Of a stretch of 64,000 nt of DNA, positions 37,111 through 49,336 are shown piece by piece; positions within the stretch are counted from its first letter, which is position 1, and each line of letters opens with the position of its first letter. The stretch covers positions 18,838,213 to 18,902,212 of the forward strand of contig OZ234493.1 of NCBI GenBank assembly GCA_965153455.1, written 5' to 3'. Made by a program: the position numbers and the translations under genes. The notes under the pieces are model-generated. The model saw only the letters and a list, made by a program, of their open reading frames with translations, had not been told where the DNA came from and made no database searches. Source of the DNA: Sphagnum compactum (taxonomy: Eukaryota > Bryophyta > Sphagnopsida > Sphagnales).

Positions 37111-40100
37111 TGCCAAATCAAGTACTTGTAATTGTAAATAAGAAAATAAATTATTTGGCAACTTTTGAATCATGCATTTTTTTAGGCACAACCACTTAAC
37201 ATTATTCAAATTTCGCCCTTGGATGCAATTTTCCACAATAGTTGGTGAAGCTTCTGTTAGGTCAACCAACCTAAGGTTGCGAAATCCCTTTGAGTCGATT
37301 TGGGACAATAGAGGCAAATTGAGACATTTTTTCAATGAAATGCCCTCTAAATTTTTCACCACCTATCACATGAAATGAAAGCAAAAAGGATTATCAATGT
37401 AAAAGAACATTTCTCGTAATGCCAAATTTTATTAGAAAAATATGTATTTATAAAATCAAAATTCAAAACTAAAACATTTGGTTTTGGACAAAAAAAATCA
37501 TAGGAAATTGAAATAAAATTATAGGATTGAAGTTGTATAATGACAACCTTATCCTTTTGTAAAAAATAATTTGATTGATGTGATTTCCATATAAATCGAT
37601 TCATAATTGGTGGTTCCATTGCAATATTCTGACCCATGTCTCGTAATTGTTCATGTATGTACAAGATTCCACCTTCTTTCCATTGGATTAAAGATCTGTC
37701 TTGTAAATTTTGTAAGTCAAACTTTGGGTATTCATAATTTCCCCTCCACGCTCGACAAATTGTACTTATTTTCAAACCACCAAAAAAACAAGCAATATCC
37801 AAAAACATGTCTTGAAGTTGCTTATCCAAATGGTCATAAGAAATCCTTAATACACTCCAAAGTTTTTCATTATCATTGCCCCCAGTGAGACTTTGCCCAC
37901 TTTTCAATTTGTTTAATGCACCTTCCCACATTTTTAATTTTTTAGTATTGCACAAAAAAGAACCCAATACTTTAAGACTTAAAGGGAGCCCCCCACAAGC
38001 TTTTATAATCTTCATACATATATCGTTGAAATCTTCTATTGGAACACGATTTCCATTACCCGATGCATGTAACATAAATAGTTCCCTTGCTTGTTTTTCC
38101 TCCAAAGGTTTCATGTCCACTTTTCCATCCTCACTTACATGAGATTCCAAACTTTGCCAATTTCGACAATTCACAAGTACTCTGCTTTTAGAAGTTGGAT
38201 TTTTTGTAGCCTTATCAATGAAAATTGGCAAAGATGTAAGGTTTTCCTCCTTACCAACATTATCCACCACCACCAACACTTTCTTTAATATCATACATTG
38301 CCTAATTTTGTCAAGGTCTTCTTTTTTCACATTTTCATCTTTGCATAACCTTTTGCCACACAAATCATGTAGGAGTTGTTTTATGACATCATTGATATTG
38401 TCCTTTGAATTCACATCCTCTAAAAAACTAGACTTATCATATTGGTTGTGGAACATATGATAGAATTTGTTGCTCAAAGTGGTCTTCCCAATCCCACCCA
38501 TTCCAACCAAACCAACAATAGATTCCTTTTGTAACAAGATGTTTATGTCTTTTGCTTTGTCAATCAATGCCACCTCATGACATGGCAAAGGTGGAAACAA
38601 TATATTTTTCTGTCAAAATTCACAAAATATAAGTCATTTATATGTTATACTTCTTATTTGATAACCAATATATATGACATTGCATATGTGATACACATCA
38701 AGTGTGCTATGACCTAATGTGTATCAAATTACATGAACATATATGAAATCAAAAGATTTAGATTTCGTGTTTTTACCTCCATACATATTTTCAAACATTT
38801 TAACAATAAATCGTAACTTGGATGATCTTTGTTTGGTGGCTTGCAAATTGTCAAGTGATTAGCATCTTCAATTTTGTAATGGTTTTTGTTTGACAATCGA
38901 ATAGCTGAGGCATATTTCACTAAAATTCCCTGCATGTGCAAAAAATTAAGTTAATGGAATTCATTGATTATTTTGTTCACTTATGTTTTAACTTATAAGT
39001 AACATAGTAATTCCAAGCAGTGGTGGGAACCAAGTTTAATAACTATTAATGTTTGAATCATAATCAATTTGTGTGTAAAATTAATTTCCTTCAACCCTTT
39101 GGCAAGCAAATTATATAAATACATCACAAAGTTATTGGTTTTTAATCTCATTAATCTTACATGTTTTAATGATGTTATGATTTTCCTTATAAATATTTAT
39201 ATGGAATTGATTTGATGAAGGGACCATTTAAAACCTATTTCTTGATGTTTGAAATCAATTGAATTTCCTTTCCATCAATAGTAATTCATGAAACAAATTT
39301 CATAAAACACATGACCCATTCACCACATTAATATATTCAGAAGTATTGAGTCCTTGATCCCAAACAAATTTTGACAATACAAAAAATGTTCAACTAATGA
39401 ACCAAGTTGGATAACTTTCAATATGGTGAAATGAGAATCTTACCCAATTCTCGTCAAGTGGTAATCCTTCACCAAATGCATAAATGTTGACGTCTTCGTG
39501 AATGGCATTTTTAAAATCCTCTGAAAGGTCTTCCATTTGTGGGTTGAAAGGTTCTAAATTTTTTGAAAAACCAAGTTGGGTTGCATACTTGTTCAACAAG
39601 TTGATTTGTTGATATTGCCAAATGAAATATTTTGATAAATATTGGGTACCACCAGAATGTGGCACACCATAAAATACTACACCTTTGACATTGTTCAAAA
39701 ATGTTTTACAACATTTATGTATTTCATCATCCAAACCATTTTTTGGCCGTTGATATACATGTTTATAAGCTTCAACCACCAAGCTTTTGAGTACAAGACC
39801 TCCAAAACTATAAGCAATTAATGCCACGGGTCCATCCCACAAGGATTGATAACTACAAAATATTCAACAATGCACCAAAATTTTGTTATCAACATTGTAT
39901 TAGCATATACAAATTTATCCTATTATACTTGGAACAATTTTCCAATTCACACATGACCTAAGCCATAAGTTCATAATCAATTTGCTCATCATTTGTCATT
40001 TTTCATTTATTGATTCCATTAATGTACTTAAAAAATGTGACAACCATGTTTTGGTAAAACTATTATTATGTACAAGTATGTAGGTGTTTACATTTTTGTG

Positions 40101-40861
40101 TTAATGTACAACTCATCTTCTATGTGTTACTTTGGAAATATCGTTGAAATAAATAATAATAATTAAAAAAAATATATACCCTTTTTTTGAAATTATTTTT
40201 TTGCAATGAAATGGATGCAAATTTCTACACGTATTAATTTAATTCAATTGCATTACCAAAAATAAAGCTTCAAAAGATGCGAACTAAAAATTGTCATCAA
40301 AACCAAACTAATTGTACTATGAACTTATAGGCTTTGCTTTTATCTTCAAACAAGAACATTTTTGTTTTAGCTCCATTTTATGTTCTCCTACATGAATTTA
40401 ACAATTCAAGTAAATTGAAACTTGTTGGTGTGTATCACAATACTAGCACACATGAACAATTAACTTATGCAAAACATTTAAATTTAAAGCTGTAAACAAT
40501 CATCTTTAATGTACACAAGGAGTAGTAATTAATGTGTCCATAAATAGAGGAGATTGTCACACCTTGAATTTGCAATCAAACTTTGAATGAGGTTTTTACC
40601 AATTTCAGTCACATCATTGTGAACACTTCCCACAATGTTAGAATCATAGGACAATGATAAAATTCGAACATTGTTGTTCAAGTCTTCGGGTAACCACTTT
40701 TCTGGCCAACATATGCACTCTTCTATATCGTTGGTGGGGCGTGTTGTCCATGTTTCCTTCCATTCATCATTCGTGCCAAAAGCAATCCCATGAAAAAAAA
40801 CGATGCTCAAATTTGGATTATTGGAATTGCAAGTGGGATTTAAATCATGCACTAGATAATT
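35926..40861 (-). CDS. HNL-type immune receptor: alpha/beta-hydrolase, NB-ARC, LRR (5' incomplete)
   Basis: Exons seen: 40861-40563, 39852-39444, 38929-38777, 38609-37548 and 37362-35926, 1,119 codons in total. Phases match at all four introns, which supports a single transcript. Donors are GT throughout; the last, GTTGTC, is weak. The first coding exon was not found. The hydrolase resembles SERAC1-like proteins: FFHGIAFG oxyanion region, CWPEKWLPEDL, VRILSLSYD, nucleophile Ser in AYSFGGLVLKSL, and catalytic His in DANHLTICKP. The NB-ARC has P-loop GMGGIGKTT, FLEDV, kinase-2 KVLVVVDNV, SRVLVNCRN, CGGLPLSLKVLGSFL, MFLDIACFFGG and IHEQLRDMG where MHD is usual. VVKNLEGISL then leads into about 16 LRRs. 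Such receptors detect pathogens inside the cell through ATP-dependent switching; the hydrolase presumably replaces TIR or coiled coil as signalling domain. The fusion is known from liverworts. The gene appears intact, but the LRR array is shortened compared with its ancestor. Confidence 0.88.
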
Positions 40862-42146
40862 CTGCAAAGAAAATGAAAATGAGTCAACACAATGCTTCAT
40901 ATGTTTCTTGGAAATTATTTGACTATACATGAAATTAAAAAATGCAATATACAAATTATTGTAGTTAGATAAAGGCAATAATTAGTTGAAGAGATTAAGT
41001 TTAACAAGATGACAATAATAGATGAATCGGAGAATACCAAATCTATCTTGTATGCCTAACAAATGAAGATCATTCACGTGTCATAGACTTCAAAGTTTCA
41101 AAACATAGTTCAATGAGTAAATGTTGTTACATAGTAGGTGGAACGCATGCCAAACAATAAAGGTTAATGATAAGAATTGGATTCTTTCGAGTTTGGGTTG
41201 AATAATTGAGCCATCTAGTTCGGTTCACTTGTATTTCATGACATGTCCCCAACAATTGGGCATCTGATGGCTAAGGAATTGGGACACAAACCCAATTAGA
41301 ATGTCAAAGAGCATTTTCATAATTTGTTTTAGGTTGTTGGATTAAGAGTACAAATTGAACTTAACTCATAATCTATAATGAAAGTTCCAATCCTTACAAG
41401 TTCAATATATTCCTAGTTAATGCCAAATTTTGACAAATTTCCCTTTCACCAATTCTACTTGTGATAGCAAATGAGTTGCCGACCTAATGTAAGAGGTTAT
41501 AATGATCCCTCCATTTGGTATTGTTTTAAACATCATTTCATATTGTTTTTATCTAAACAACAAGACTGGAAAGTAAGCAAAGTAAAAATGTATGACAAGG
41601 AAAGCGTGTAAATGATTGAGGACATTCAGGTGCCCTAGTGGCTAATGGGTTGGTTGCAAAGCTATTGGTTGGGAGTTCAAATCTGAACTAGACCTCCTTC
41701 TCCTGGTGCTTTGTGAGGACAATAAGCTATCATGGTTGTAAGGGTCAAGGAAAATTGTCAACACCTGAACAAAATCGAAAAAAACAAAGAAAAATCAAAC
41801 TTCAACATGTAACTTGGGAAAGCCCAAGAAAAAACTGTGCAAAGAAAGCTCATCATAAGGTCAAGAAGAAGCACCACATTGCTGTGCCATCCAGAGCTCA
41901 ATGGAGCATTTTCAGTGGGGACCAAAGGTGTCTCAATCGTAGCAGGTATGTGCACAACATCTCTCTTTCTATTTGGTGTCCCTTGTGAAAGATCAACTCC
42001 TTTTCTCTTGAGGCCATATGAATTTTCCATATTTCACACGACTGAAATTCCTATTGCTCACTGCTCTCATAAATATTTTTCTCTTGACCTTTTGGTCTCA
42101 TAAAATCTGCTACAAATCCTTTGCCATCCCAATAGCATACACAGGG
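40862..42146. other. Upstream region of the HNL gene
   Basis: It should hold the missing first exon and promoter on the minus strand, but I could not identify a convincing ATG exon in phase. An open minus-strand frame at 41758-42030 resembles nothing known. Confidence 0.35.
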
Positions 42147-42327
42147 TATGATGGCTGTCCCTCACATCACAGATTCCCGCAAGCTAAGCTGATCTTTCCA
42201 CTAGATCTCCCCAAAAAAATCAACCCCTTCCGTCTTCACGATCTCCCTGGAGTTCTCACACTTCTTCTCTCACTCCTTTTCGACCTTTCTTGCAGATGTT
42301 TCTTCTTCTTCATTTTCTCCTCGCCCA

Positions 42328-42340
42328 GAAACTTCTAGAA
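42328..42340 (+). promoter_or_regulatory. Heat-shock-element-like motif, duplication copy 1
   Basis: GAAACTTCTAGAA: three perfect alternating nGAAn/nTTCn units, the consensus plant heat-shock factor site. No gene start is identified downstream, so function is uncertain. Confidence 0.4.
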
Positions 42341-43414
42341 GGGTTTTGCCGTGACTCTTCAGACTGTAGCATACGCGCTTTACCGATTTCTTCTTGGCCA
42401 CTGAACAATTCATTACTTTCTTTTCTGGAACACCTGTCTCTATTTTCTACTCATAATTGAGGATGGAACATGCAATGTCAGCTTTAGACTCGTCAAACGC
42501 GCTTTACTTTTTCCCTCTGGCCTCTTCCATTATTATCATCATGACTTTTGTTCACATCCACACACTGACCTTTCTTTTACCGAAAAACTAAAGCGGAAAA
42601 AAAGCTAAGTCATAAATCTAAAAAGTGCTAAAATCGAATGCTTTTTGAGATTCTGAATAGCCAAAATTCATCCAAATTGAAAGAAAAACCGTCAGATTTC
42701 CTTACATGGTTTTCAAGTAGGTAGCCAAAAGTAAGAGAAATATGTTTCAAATTTTCTAATGCCATATTTAGCTCATAGCTCAATCCGACTAATCTTCCTA
42801 CCGATGATAGGCACTTGGGCTATATCTCAAAACTGACCCAAAAAATTATTCATCCACACGTTTCCTACTGTTGGCTGATTTCACCCAGTGCATTATTGAA
42901 GCGCTCTGCCAGAGCTCATGTTGCAGGCAATGCATGATTAATTGAGCCTTGGGCGGACCGGCCAAGATGAATTGACCCCCAAATTGGGATCACTGTAAAA
43001 ACCCCCCGAAACCCATTTAATTGTCCGTATTAGGCCCCAAAATTTATAGATTTGGACTTTGGGACCCTGACTTAGTCTAGGGAAATGATATCTAGAAACA
43101 TTTAGACTATTTACGAGCAATTTAAATGAGGTTTGTGGCTTTTACCATGATCCCAATGTGGGGGTCAATTTGCCTTGGTTGGATGAACCTGGCCTACACT
43201 AGAACAACTGTGACAATCCCAAAGTTTTTGGGGGCAGCTTCAAAACATTATGATGGGTGTCCGTCACATCACAGATTCCCGCAAGCTGATCTTTACACTA
43301 GATCTCTCCAAAAAACATCAACCCCTTTCCTCTTCACGATCTCCCTGAAATTCTCACACTCTTCTCACTCCTTTTCGTTCAGATGTTTCTTCTTCCTCAT
43401 TTTCTTCTCGCCCA

Positions 43415-43451
43415 GAAACTTCTAGAAGGGTTTTTGCAGAAACTTCTAGAA
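43415..43451 (+). promoter_or_regulatory. Two heat-shock-element-like motifs, duplication copy 2
   Basis: GAAACTTCTAGAA occurs at 43415-43427 and again at 43439-43451 through a local duplication not present in copy 1. The pair could be chance in a repeat; no linked gene is recognised. Confidence 0.4.
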
Positions 43452-44361
43452 GGGTTTTTGCGTGACTCTTCAGACTGTAGCATACGCGTTTTACCGATTT
43501 CTTGGTCACTGAACAATTCATTACTTTCTTTTGTGGAACACATGTCTCTATTCTCCACTCATAATTGAGGATGGAATATGCAACGTCACCTTGAGACTTG
43601 TTCAACACGCTTTACTTTTTCCCTCTGGCCTTCTCCATTATTATCATAATGACTTTTGTTCACATCCACACACCGAACTTTCTTATACCAAAAAACTATA
43701 GCCAAAAAAAGCTAAATTATAAATTTTAAAAGTGCTAAAATCAAATGCTTTTAGAGATTCTCAATATACAAAATTCAACCAAATTCAAAGAAAAATCGTC
43801 AGATTTCCAGACATGGTTTTCAAGTAGGTAGCCAAAAAAAGAGAAAGATGTTTAATTTTTTCTAATGGCATATTTAGCTCATATCCAAATCTGACTAAGT
43901 CTTCCTACCTATGATAGCGGGCTATATCTCAAAACTGACCCAAAAAGTTATGCATCCACACGTTTCCTGCTGTTGGCTGATTTCACCCAGTGCATTATTG
44001 AGGCGCTCTGCCAGAGCTCATGTTGCAGGCAATGCATGATTAGTTGGGCCTTGGGCGGACCGGCCAGGATGAATTGACCTCCACATTGGGATCACTTAAA
44101 AAACCCCCAAAACCCATTTAAATGGCCGTGTTAGGCCCCAAAATTTATAGATTTGAACTTTGGGACCCTGATTTAGTCCACGGAAATGATATCTAGAAAT
44201 ATTTAGACTATTTACGAGCAATTTAAGTGAGCTTTGTGGCTTTTACCATGATCCCAATGTGGCCTTGGTTGCATGAACCTGGCCTACACTAGAACCACCG
44301 CAATAATCCCAAAGTTTTTGGGGGCAGCTTCAAAACATTATAGATACATGTAGCGTCCTTA

Positions 44362-44650
44362 GAGCATCTCCACCCCACACCTGCAAACACCCATATTCAT
44401 TAAATCTTGGAGGGGGGTAGTGTAACTCATGGTCCTCTCCACTATTTATGCCGATTTGCAGTGGTCATTTTAACCCCTTTAAAAGCTAGCATGGAACGGT
44501 GACTATTATTGGTGCAGATGTAAAGACATAAATGGTCTTTGAATGTTTAAAGGGACTTTTATGACGTTTGTGGGTGGGGATAGTGATCATTAAACACTAT
44601 TCTATTTTAACATAAAGCAGTTTTTTGCAGTTTTTGGGGTGGAGATGATC
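44362..44650. mobile_element. Tourist-like MITE with TTA target duplication
   Basis: The left end is GAGCATCTCCACCCCACACC; the right end is GGGGTGGAGATGATC. Terminal inverted repeats are about 15 bp with CTGCAAA similarity further in. TTA lies immediately outside both ends (44359-44361 and 44651-44653), as expected for PIF/Harbinger-type insertion. 289 bp, non-coding. Confidence 0.85.
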
Positions 44651-45879
44651 TTAGACAAAATCAGGGTCTCTAAATCGACAAAGACAGCCTCTACGAGGCC
44701 TCACTCAAGAAGCTGAGTGTACCAGTGTAGGTGCTGCTTCGCCCTGGCCAGTGGCTATGATTGGAGCAGCCTGGCTGGAGAAGGAAAAATTACACGGACG
44801 GTCATAGCACATAAATCCAGAGTGGAAAAACAAAAGAAATTCTGTACAGAGGAGTGATTTTTCTTGGTGAATTTTGGCACTGTGGCTACAAAGAAAATTT
44901 GAAGAAATTGGGTAAATTCGTTTTAATAGTGTGAATTTGAGAAGAAAATGCAAATAAAATGGAAAAAATCGACAAAGTTTACAAACCACAAAATTGAAAA
45001 AAGAAGGAAAGGAAAAAAAACACTGGTACAGAGGTATATATGTGTGCAGCCTAAATAAAATATGGAAAAACATGTTGTGAAACTAAGGCGACTTTAGACG
45101 AAGGTCCAAGGTCCAGGGACCAATGAATTCAAGCAATCTTATTGGTCGAAAGCTTTAAATTGGTCCTAATGCCTTTAGAGGAGGGTCCAAGACCAAAAAG
45201 TGGCAAATTGACGCTAATATGGCACCTGTTTTAGAGGGAAAATCAATTGGTTCAGACCAAAAGACAGTGCTAAAAGGAGAGCTCCTGATTTGGAGAACCA
45301 AGAATCATGCCAGGGACCCAGGTACACTCCAACTCAAGGATTCAATTTGCTTCACATGAGTCCAAATTGGTTCCTAGGAAATTGGACCCCTGGACCCTCG
45401 TCTAAAGTGGGCCTAATGGTGTTTTACTGCAAGACACTTTTGACTCCTAATGTGCAGAACCACAGTCAGCACGATTGACATCTGGTGCGAAGTGCAAAGA
45501 TGTTGGATCCCAGATCTAAGGCCTTAGCCTAGTGAAAGCCAGTAAGTTTTTGCTCATTTTTGGTTTTCTGACTTGCTTCGTGTTATGGTGCGCACAACCA
45601 AGTCTGTTGTTTGTGAAGGAATTGGGGAAACCTGTAATTAATGGCCAGGCCGAACCTGCAGCTACATTAATACATTCACCTTCTTGAATGAGCCCTTTCC
45701 CCCTAATAACTCCAAGACGCATCAAAGAAATGTTAAATTTGAACTCAGAGACCCTGATTTAGTCTAAGACCCGCTTTACTCTAGGAGTCCGGGCTGAAAA
45801 AACTTGGGGCCAACTTTGAGCATTTTTGGCGTTTTGTCTGGCCCCAAGTTACTAATAAATGCTACAACATTGGCCAAAG
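44651..45879. other. Intergenic, no gene recognised
   Basis: Contains GGTCCAAGGTCCAGGGACC-type palindromic words near 45100 and phrases such as GACCCTGATTTAGTC that are shared with the 1.1-kb duplication. No coding exon seen. Confidence 0.4.
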
Positions 45880-47416
45880 GGTTGCAAATTGACATCGTGA
45901 CAATAATCAAAGGGGCAAACATCCTGGTTGATAACAAGGGATATATCAAGCTTGCAGACTTTGGTGCATCCAAAAAGGTGGTTCAACTTGCAACCATTTC
46001 TGAAGCCAAGTACATGAAAGGCACCCCTTACTGGATGGCTCCGGAGGTCATTCGTCAGACGGTTCATAACTGGCAAGCTGATATGTGGAGTGTTGGCTGC
46101 ACTGTGATTGAAATGGCGACTGGTAAACCTCCCTGGAGCCAGCAGTTCCAAGAGGTAGCTGCATTGTTCCACATTGCAACTACAAATCACACCCTCTCAT
46201 CCCTAAGCATCTTTCTCATCAAGGCAAGGATTTTCTCCTCAAGTGTCTCCAGAGGGAGCCCACACTAAGCCTTAGTGCAACTGAGCTTCTGAAGCATCCC
46301 TTTGTTTTCACCTATGAGAATCAAGGAGGATTAGATGATTCTGAGGACATACAACAACAAGCCGCAGCTGATGGTCATTTGCAGCAGCAGCAGGCAAATA
46401 GGGGAAACAAAGAATTGCGATCTGTGAAAGGTATATGGAGACAGGTTGGCCAGGACAGCTGGAAGCCAACTGGGGTGCTTGGGATGGGTTCATCCTTTTC
46501 TTTCAGAGGCTCCCCATACTCGGTGAAGAATTCTGATAACATCAACTGGGCTTCCAGAAGGGTTGGGAATTCAGACATGGACGACCTTAATTGTTTTGTG
46601 AGGTTGGACTCTGTAAGGTTTGATTCTATCCAACATGATACTTGGAATGAAAGCTAGAACCCGGTGTCAGAGCCCTCATTTGTGGATGGCAACCACTGGA
46701 GGCTTCATCTGACAGCGAATGGGGGGTTCTCTGTAGGACGACCTGTTGCTAATGGAGATCTTGCAAGCATGGGGACCCCAGAATGTGAGCATAGTCTCGG
46801 GGAGAGGGGATGGTCTCTGCAGCAGCAGGAGGAAGATGAAGTGACAGCATCCAAGATTCGTGCCTTCTTGGATGAGAAGGCTTTGGAGCTCAAAAGGCTC
46901 CGGACACCACTCTATGAGGAACTTTATGAGACCTCAATGAGGAGCTCAGAAATTCCTGCTTCAACTGGGCCTCCCGAGAGCTTTATTGCACCTTCGAACC
47001 CTGCTATTGCGAAACAACAAACGCACAGCCCCAGCAAATCACCGGGCGGTCTCAGTGGAAGGTCAATCGGAATGAGAAGCAGCCAAGAGAGTGAGACGAG
47101 CGCGAGTTCTGGGAGCTCCAGTGGAACTGGAGCACCTTCTCCCAGTGTCAATTGTTCCCCTCTTTTGGAAATTCCGTCAGCAAGGTTGAATGAATGGAAC
47201 GGTCTTATTAATGACGCACAGCAACCGCTACCAAGCCCTCGTCTGAGTTCTAGTGAGCGTCAAAGGCTCTGGAGAGAGGAGCTTGAGCAGGAGCTTAGAA
47301 TGAAGCGAGAGGAGAAACGGAAACAATTGGCTAAACAGGGCTCTCCAATGTCTCCACCCAACTCAAAGGGGCTTCAACGACCTGCCAGTCGTCTGGCTAC
47401 TGCTTCCCAAATTTAG
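45880..47416 (+). pseudogene. ANP/NPK1-type MAP kinase kinase kinase, processed pseudogene
   Basis: The sequence begins within the catalytic loop: CATCGTGAC (HRD) survives, but a 4-bp insertion separates it from [20 protein letters not shown]. It continues through [40 protein letters not shown] and ALFHIATT. A 1-bp deletion near 46185 shifts the frame, which then reads [27 protein letters not shown] and a long tail. A TAG occurs at 46655-46657. The tail has the family's IRAFLDEKALELKRLRTPLY motif and ends at TAG 47414-47416. No intron interrupts a region that is cut into many exons in known ANP genes, and the N-terminal kinase lobe is missing, so a 5'-truncated retrocopy is the best explanation. 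No poly(A) tail or target duplication was found. Functional ANP kinases act in cytokinesis and stress signalling; this copy cannot encode an active kinase. Confidence 0.85.
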
Positions 47417-49336
47417 CAGCTTCATCTCATCTGAGGATTAGACCGGATACTATATTGTGTAGTCTTCCCCCCATTCTAGTCCATGGTGATGGGCTGCCCC
47501 TGGTTATGTACTTCCCTTCTGCAGGGTGCAAGGTCCTTCTCTCCCTCTCTGTCTGTTCTGTTTCTTTCTCTGTGGCTTTTTATATTTGTGATCTCCTGTA
47601 TAGCCTGCTTAGACTCTCATTTGGTAAGCAAGATCAGTTACCAACTCCAACCTGACAGTGGGTCACCTTTGCACCCATCTTTGGCTCTTTTATCCTGTAT
47701 CTTTTAGTTAATAAAATTAGGGTGTTTGTGCACTTGTGAACGAGACAGATTATAGTTGTGGAAGGTTTTCATTATTGGTGGTTTGATTTTTGGCATATTA
47801 CTATAGTCTGCTGAAAGTTTTCTGAAGGTTGGCATTCCTGCACAGATTGTGAAGTTATTATTGTCTTTCCTTTCTGCTGTCTATCTCCTATTACACAGGT
47901 ATTGATAATTGGAGCGTTCCTCATGCTCTGTGTTCATGTCATCCCTTGAAAAAACATAGGTTAAGCACAGATAACAGGGGCTGTTGACAATAATTCGTTT
48001 GCCCAAAATGAAGTAGTTTCAGTACAGGTGGCAGGAGGTCCTGAAACAATCATGCATTTGTGGGTGTTTTAGCTCCACCAGGTGTTATACATCTCCGGGA
48101 ACTCTAGCAATAGGAAACTCATCTGCAAGTTGAGAAAATTGTGTCTCTTTCAGGGGTTTGGGGCCAGGCATGGATCCAGGTACTCTGAGTGAAGGAATGA
48201 ATTTTTTGCTGGACATCAATTTAGAGCCTCAGGGGACTTTAATCGTTGATCAGCTGTCATCACACATGATTGGCCGGTGGAATGGTGATTGAGATCATCT
48301 TTCTGATGGATGGGGTTTCTGCTCTCTTCACTCCTGCCATTGTTGCGCTAATGTTCTTGCCGTGTTGGTGTATGACACAAGCAAGTAAACCTATGGCTAG
48401 CATGCATGCATGTGCTTCAGGATACAGGTTCTTCACCTTCATTTTTAGTTTATCCATTGTGGTTACTCTTCCTTTTAAGATTGGAAGTCGGGATACGTTG
48501 GCCACTTGGGTGTAATCACAAGAATTGGAGGATGGATTTTCAGAGTTACTGGGGTTGCCAACACTAGCCTTTGGGGAATGTGGAGTTATTTTTTTATTAT
48601 TTTCATTATAACTTTTGACAAAGGGCAAGGCTCCTTATTCTGGGTATTGTGATTGCAAACTCCCTATATTCAAGCTATGTATCCTAGTGTACAAGGAACT
48701 TACAACCAATGTTAACATGTTTTAAAAGCTAGGTAGGATCATGTGCAAGTGGAAAGTGCCAAATGAGTTGAATTTTATGGAGGAGATTTCGTAATTTTAA
48801 ACCTTAGATGCAAGAGATATTGAATTTTGAATAATCTTTGTCACTAAAAAGTCAGCTAAGTTATAGAAAATAAATTCAACCAAATTACAAAAAACTATAG
48901 GATTCAACCAAATTATAAAAGGTTATAATGTAATTTTTAAAAAAGTTCGAATTGAAAATTTGAAACAAATCAGAATGTATTTTGATCATGATTGTAATTT
49001 GGAATATGGTTGGGTAATTTGAATGCAAAGTAAATAGGTTTATGATAATTGGGCCAATAAGCTTTTAAGCATTTTACAATTGGTTCATTACATTGAACAT
49101 AAGTTCAAATGTGATCAGGAAGGGAGTTGTTATTTGTGGTATCAATGTGATTTTGTAATTTAAAAGTAAAATGTGTGAGGTCTTGTGATTACGAATCAAG
49201 TGTTAGTACCATAAACTTTAATTTATCCACATTAAAATTTATTGTAATAAATATTAGACAAGAACTTGGTGGTTTGGATAATACATTATTTAAAAGTTTC
49301 ATGAACTTTTTAAAATGAGTAAAATGAAATTGATAT
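47417..49336. other. 3' UTR-like and intergenic sequence
   Basis: The first 300 to perhaps 1,200 bp have the composition of transcribed sequence and may be the 3' UTR of the MAP3K parent. Open frames at 48260-48628 match no family. From about 48700 the DNA is ordinary AT-rich intergenic sequence. Confidence 0.4.
47710..47715 (+). terminator. AATAAA polyadenylation signal inherited by the MAP3K copy
   Basis: AATAAA about 295 nt after the MAP3K stop codon, in T-rich sequence typical of a plant 3' UTR. It is not followed by a poly(A) run, so the parent transcript probably used a later site or the tail has been lost. Confidence 0.4.

Larger units (their letters stand above)
42147..44340. repeat. 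1.1-kb tandem duplication
   Basis: Copy 1 (42147-43250) and copy 2 (43251-44340) are collinear with a period of about 1,102 bp. Both start near GATGG-TGTCC-TCACATCACAGATTCCCGC and end CCCAAAGTTTTTGGGGGCAGCTTCAAAACATTA. Each carries a piece related to the TGATGTAGCC-family element (42580-42830; 43680-43930). No protein is recognised. Copy 2 has an extra 26-bp internal duplication around its heat-shock-like motif. Confidence 0.9.

Noticed and set aside
35404-37141. Long plus-strand open frames (124 to 195 codons) rich in SAFNWPIDEGSS repeats
   Set aside because: They are the antisense reading of the 72-bp LRR array. A repeat length divisible by three keeps all frames open, and the minus strand has the NB-ARC context.
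45804-45879. ATG at 45804 as start of the MAP3K
   Set aside because: Residues before IKGANILV do not match the kinase family, and HRD is in another frame because of a 4-bp insertion. It is a chance extension.
48260-48628. Overlapping open frames of 81 and 122 codons
   Set aside because: No recognisable domain, opposite strands overlap, and the sequence looks like transcribed untranslated DNA downstream of the MAP3K copy.
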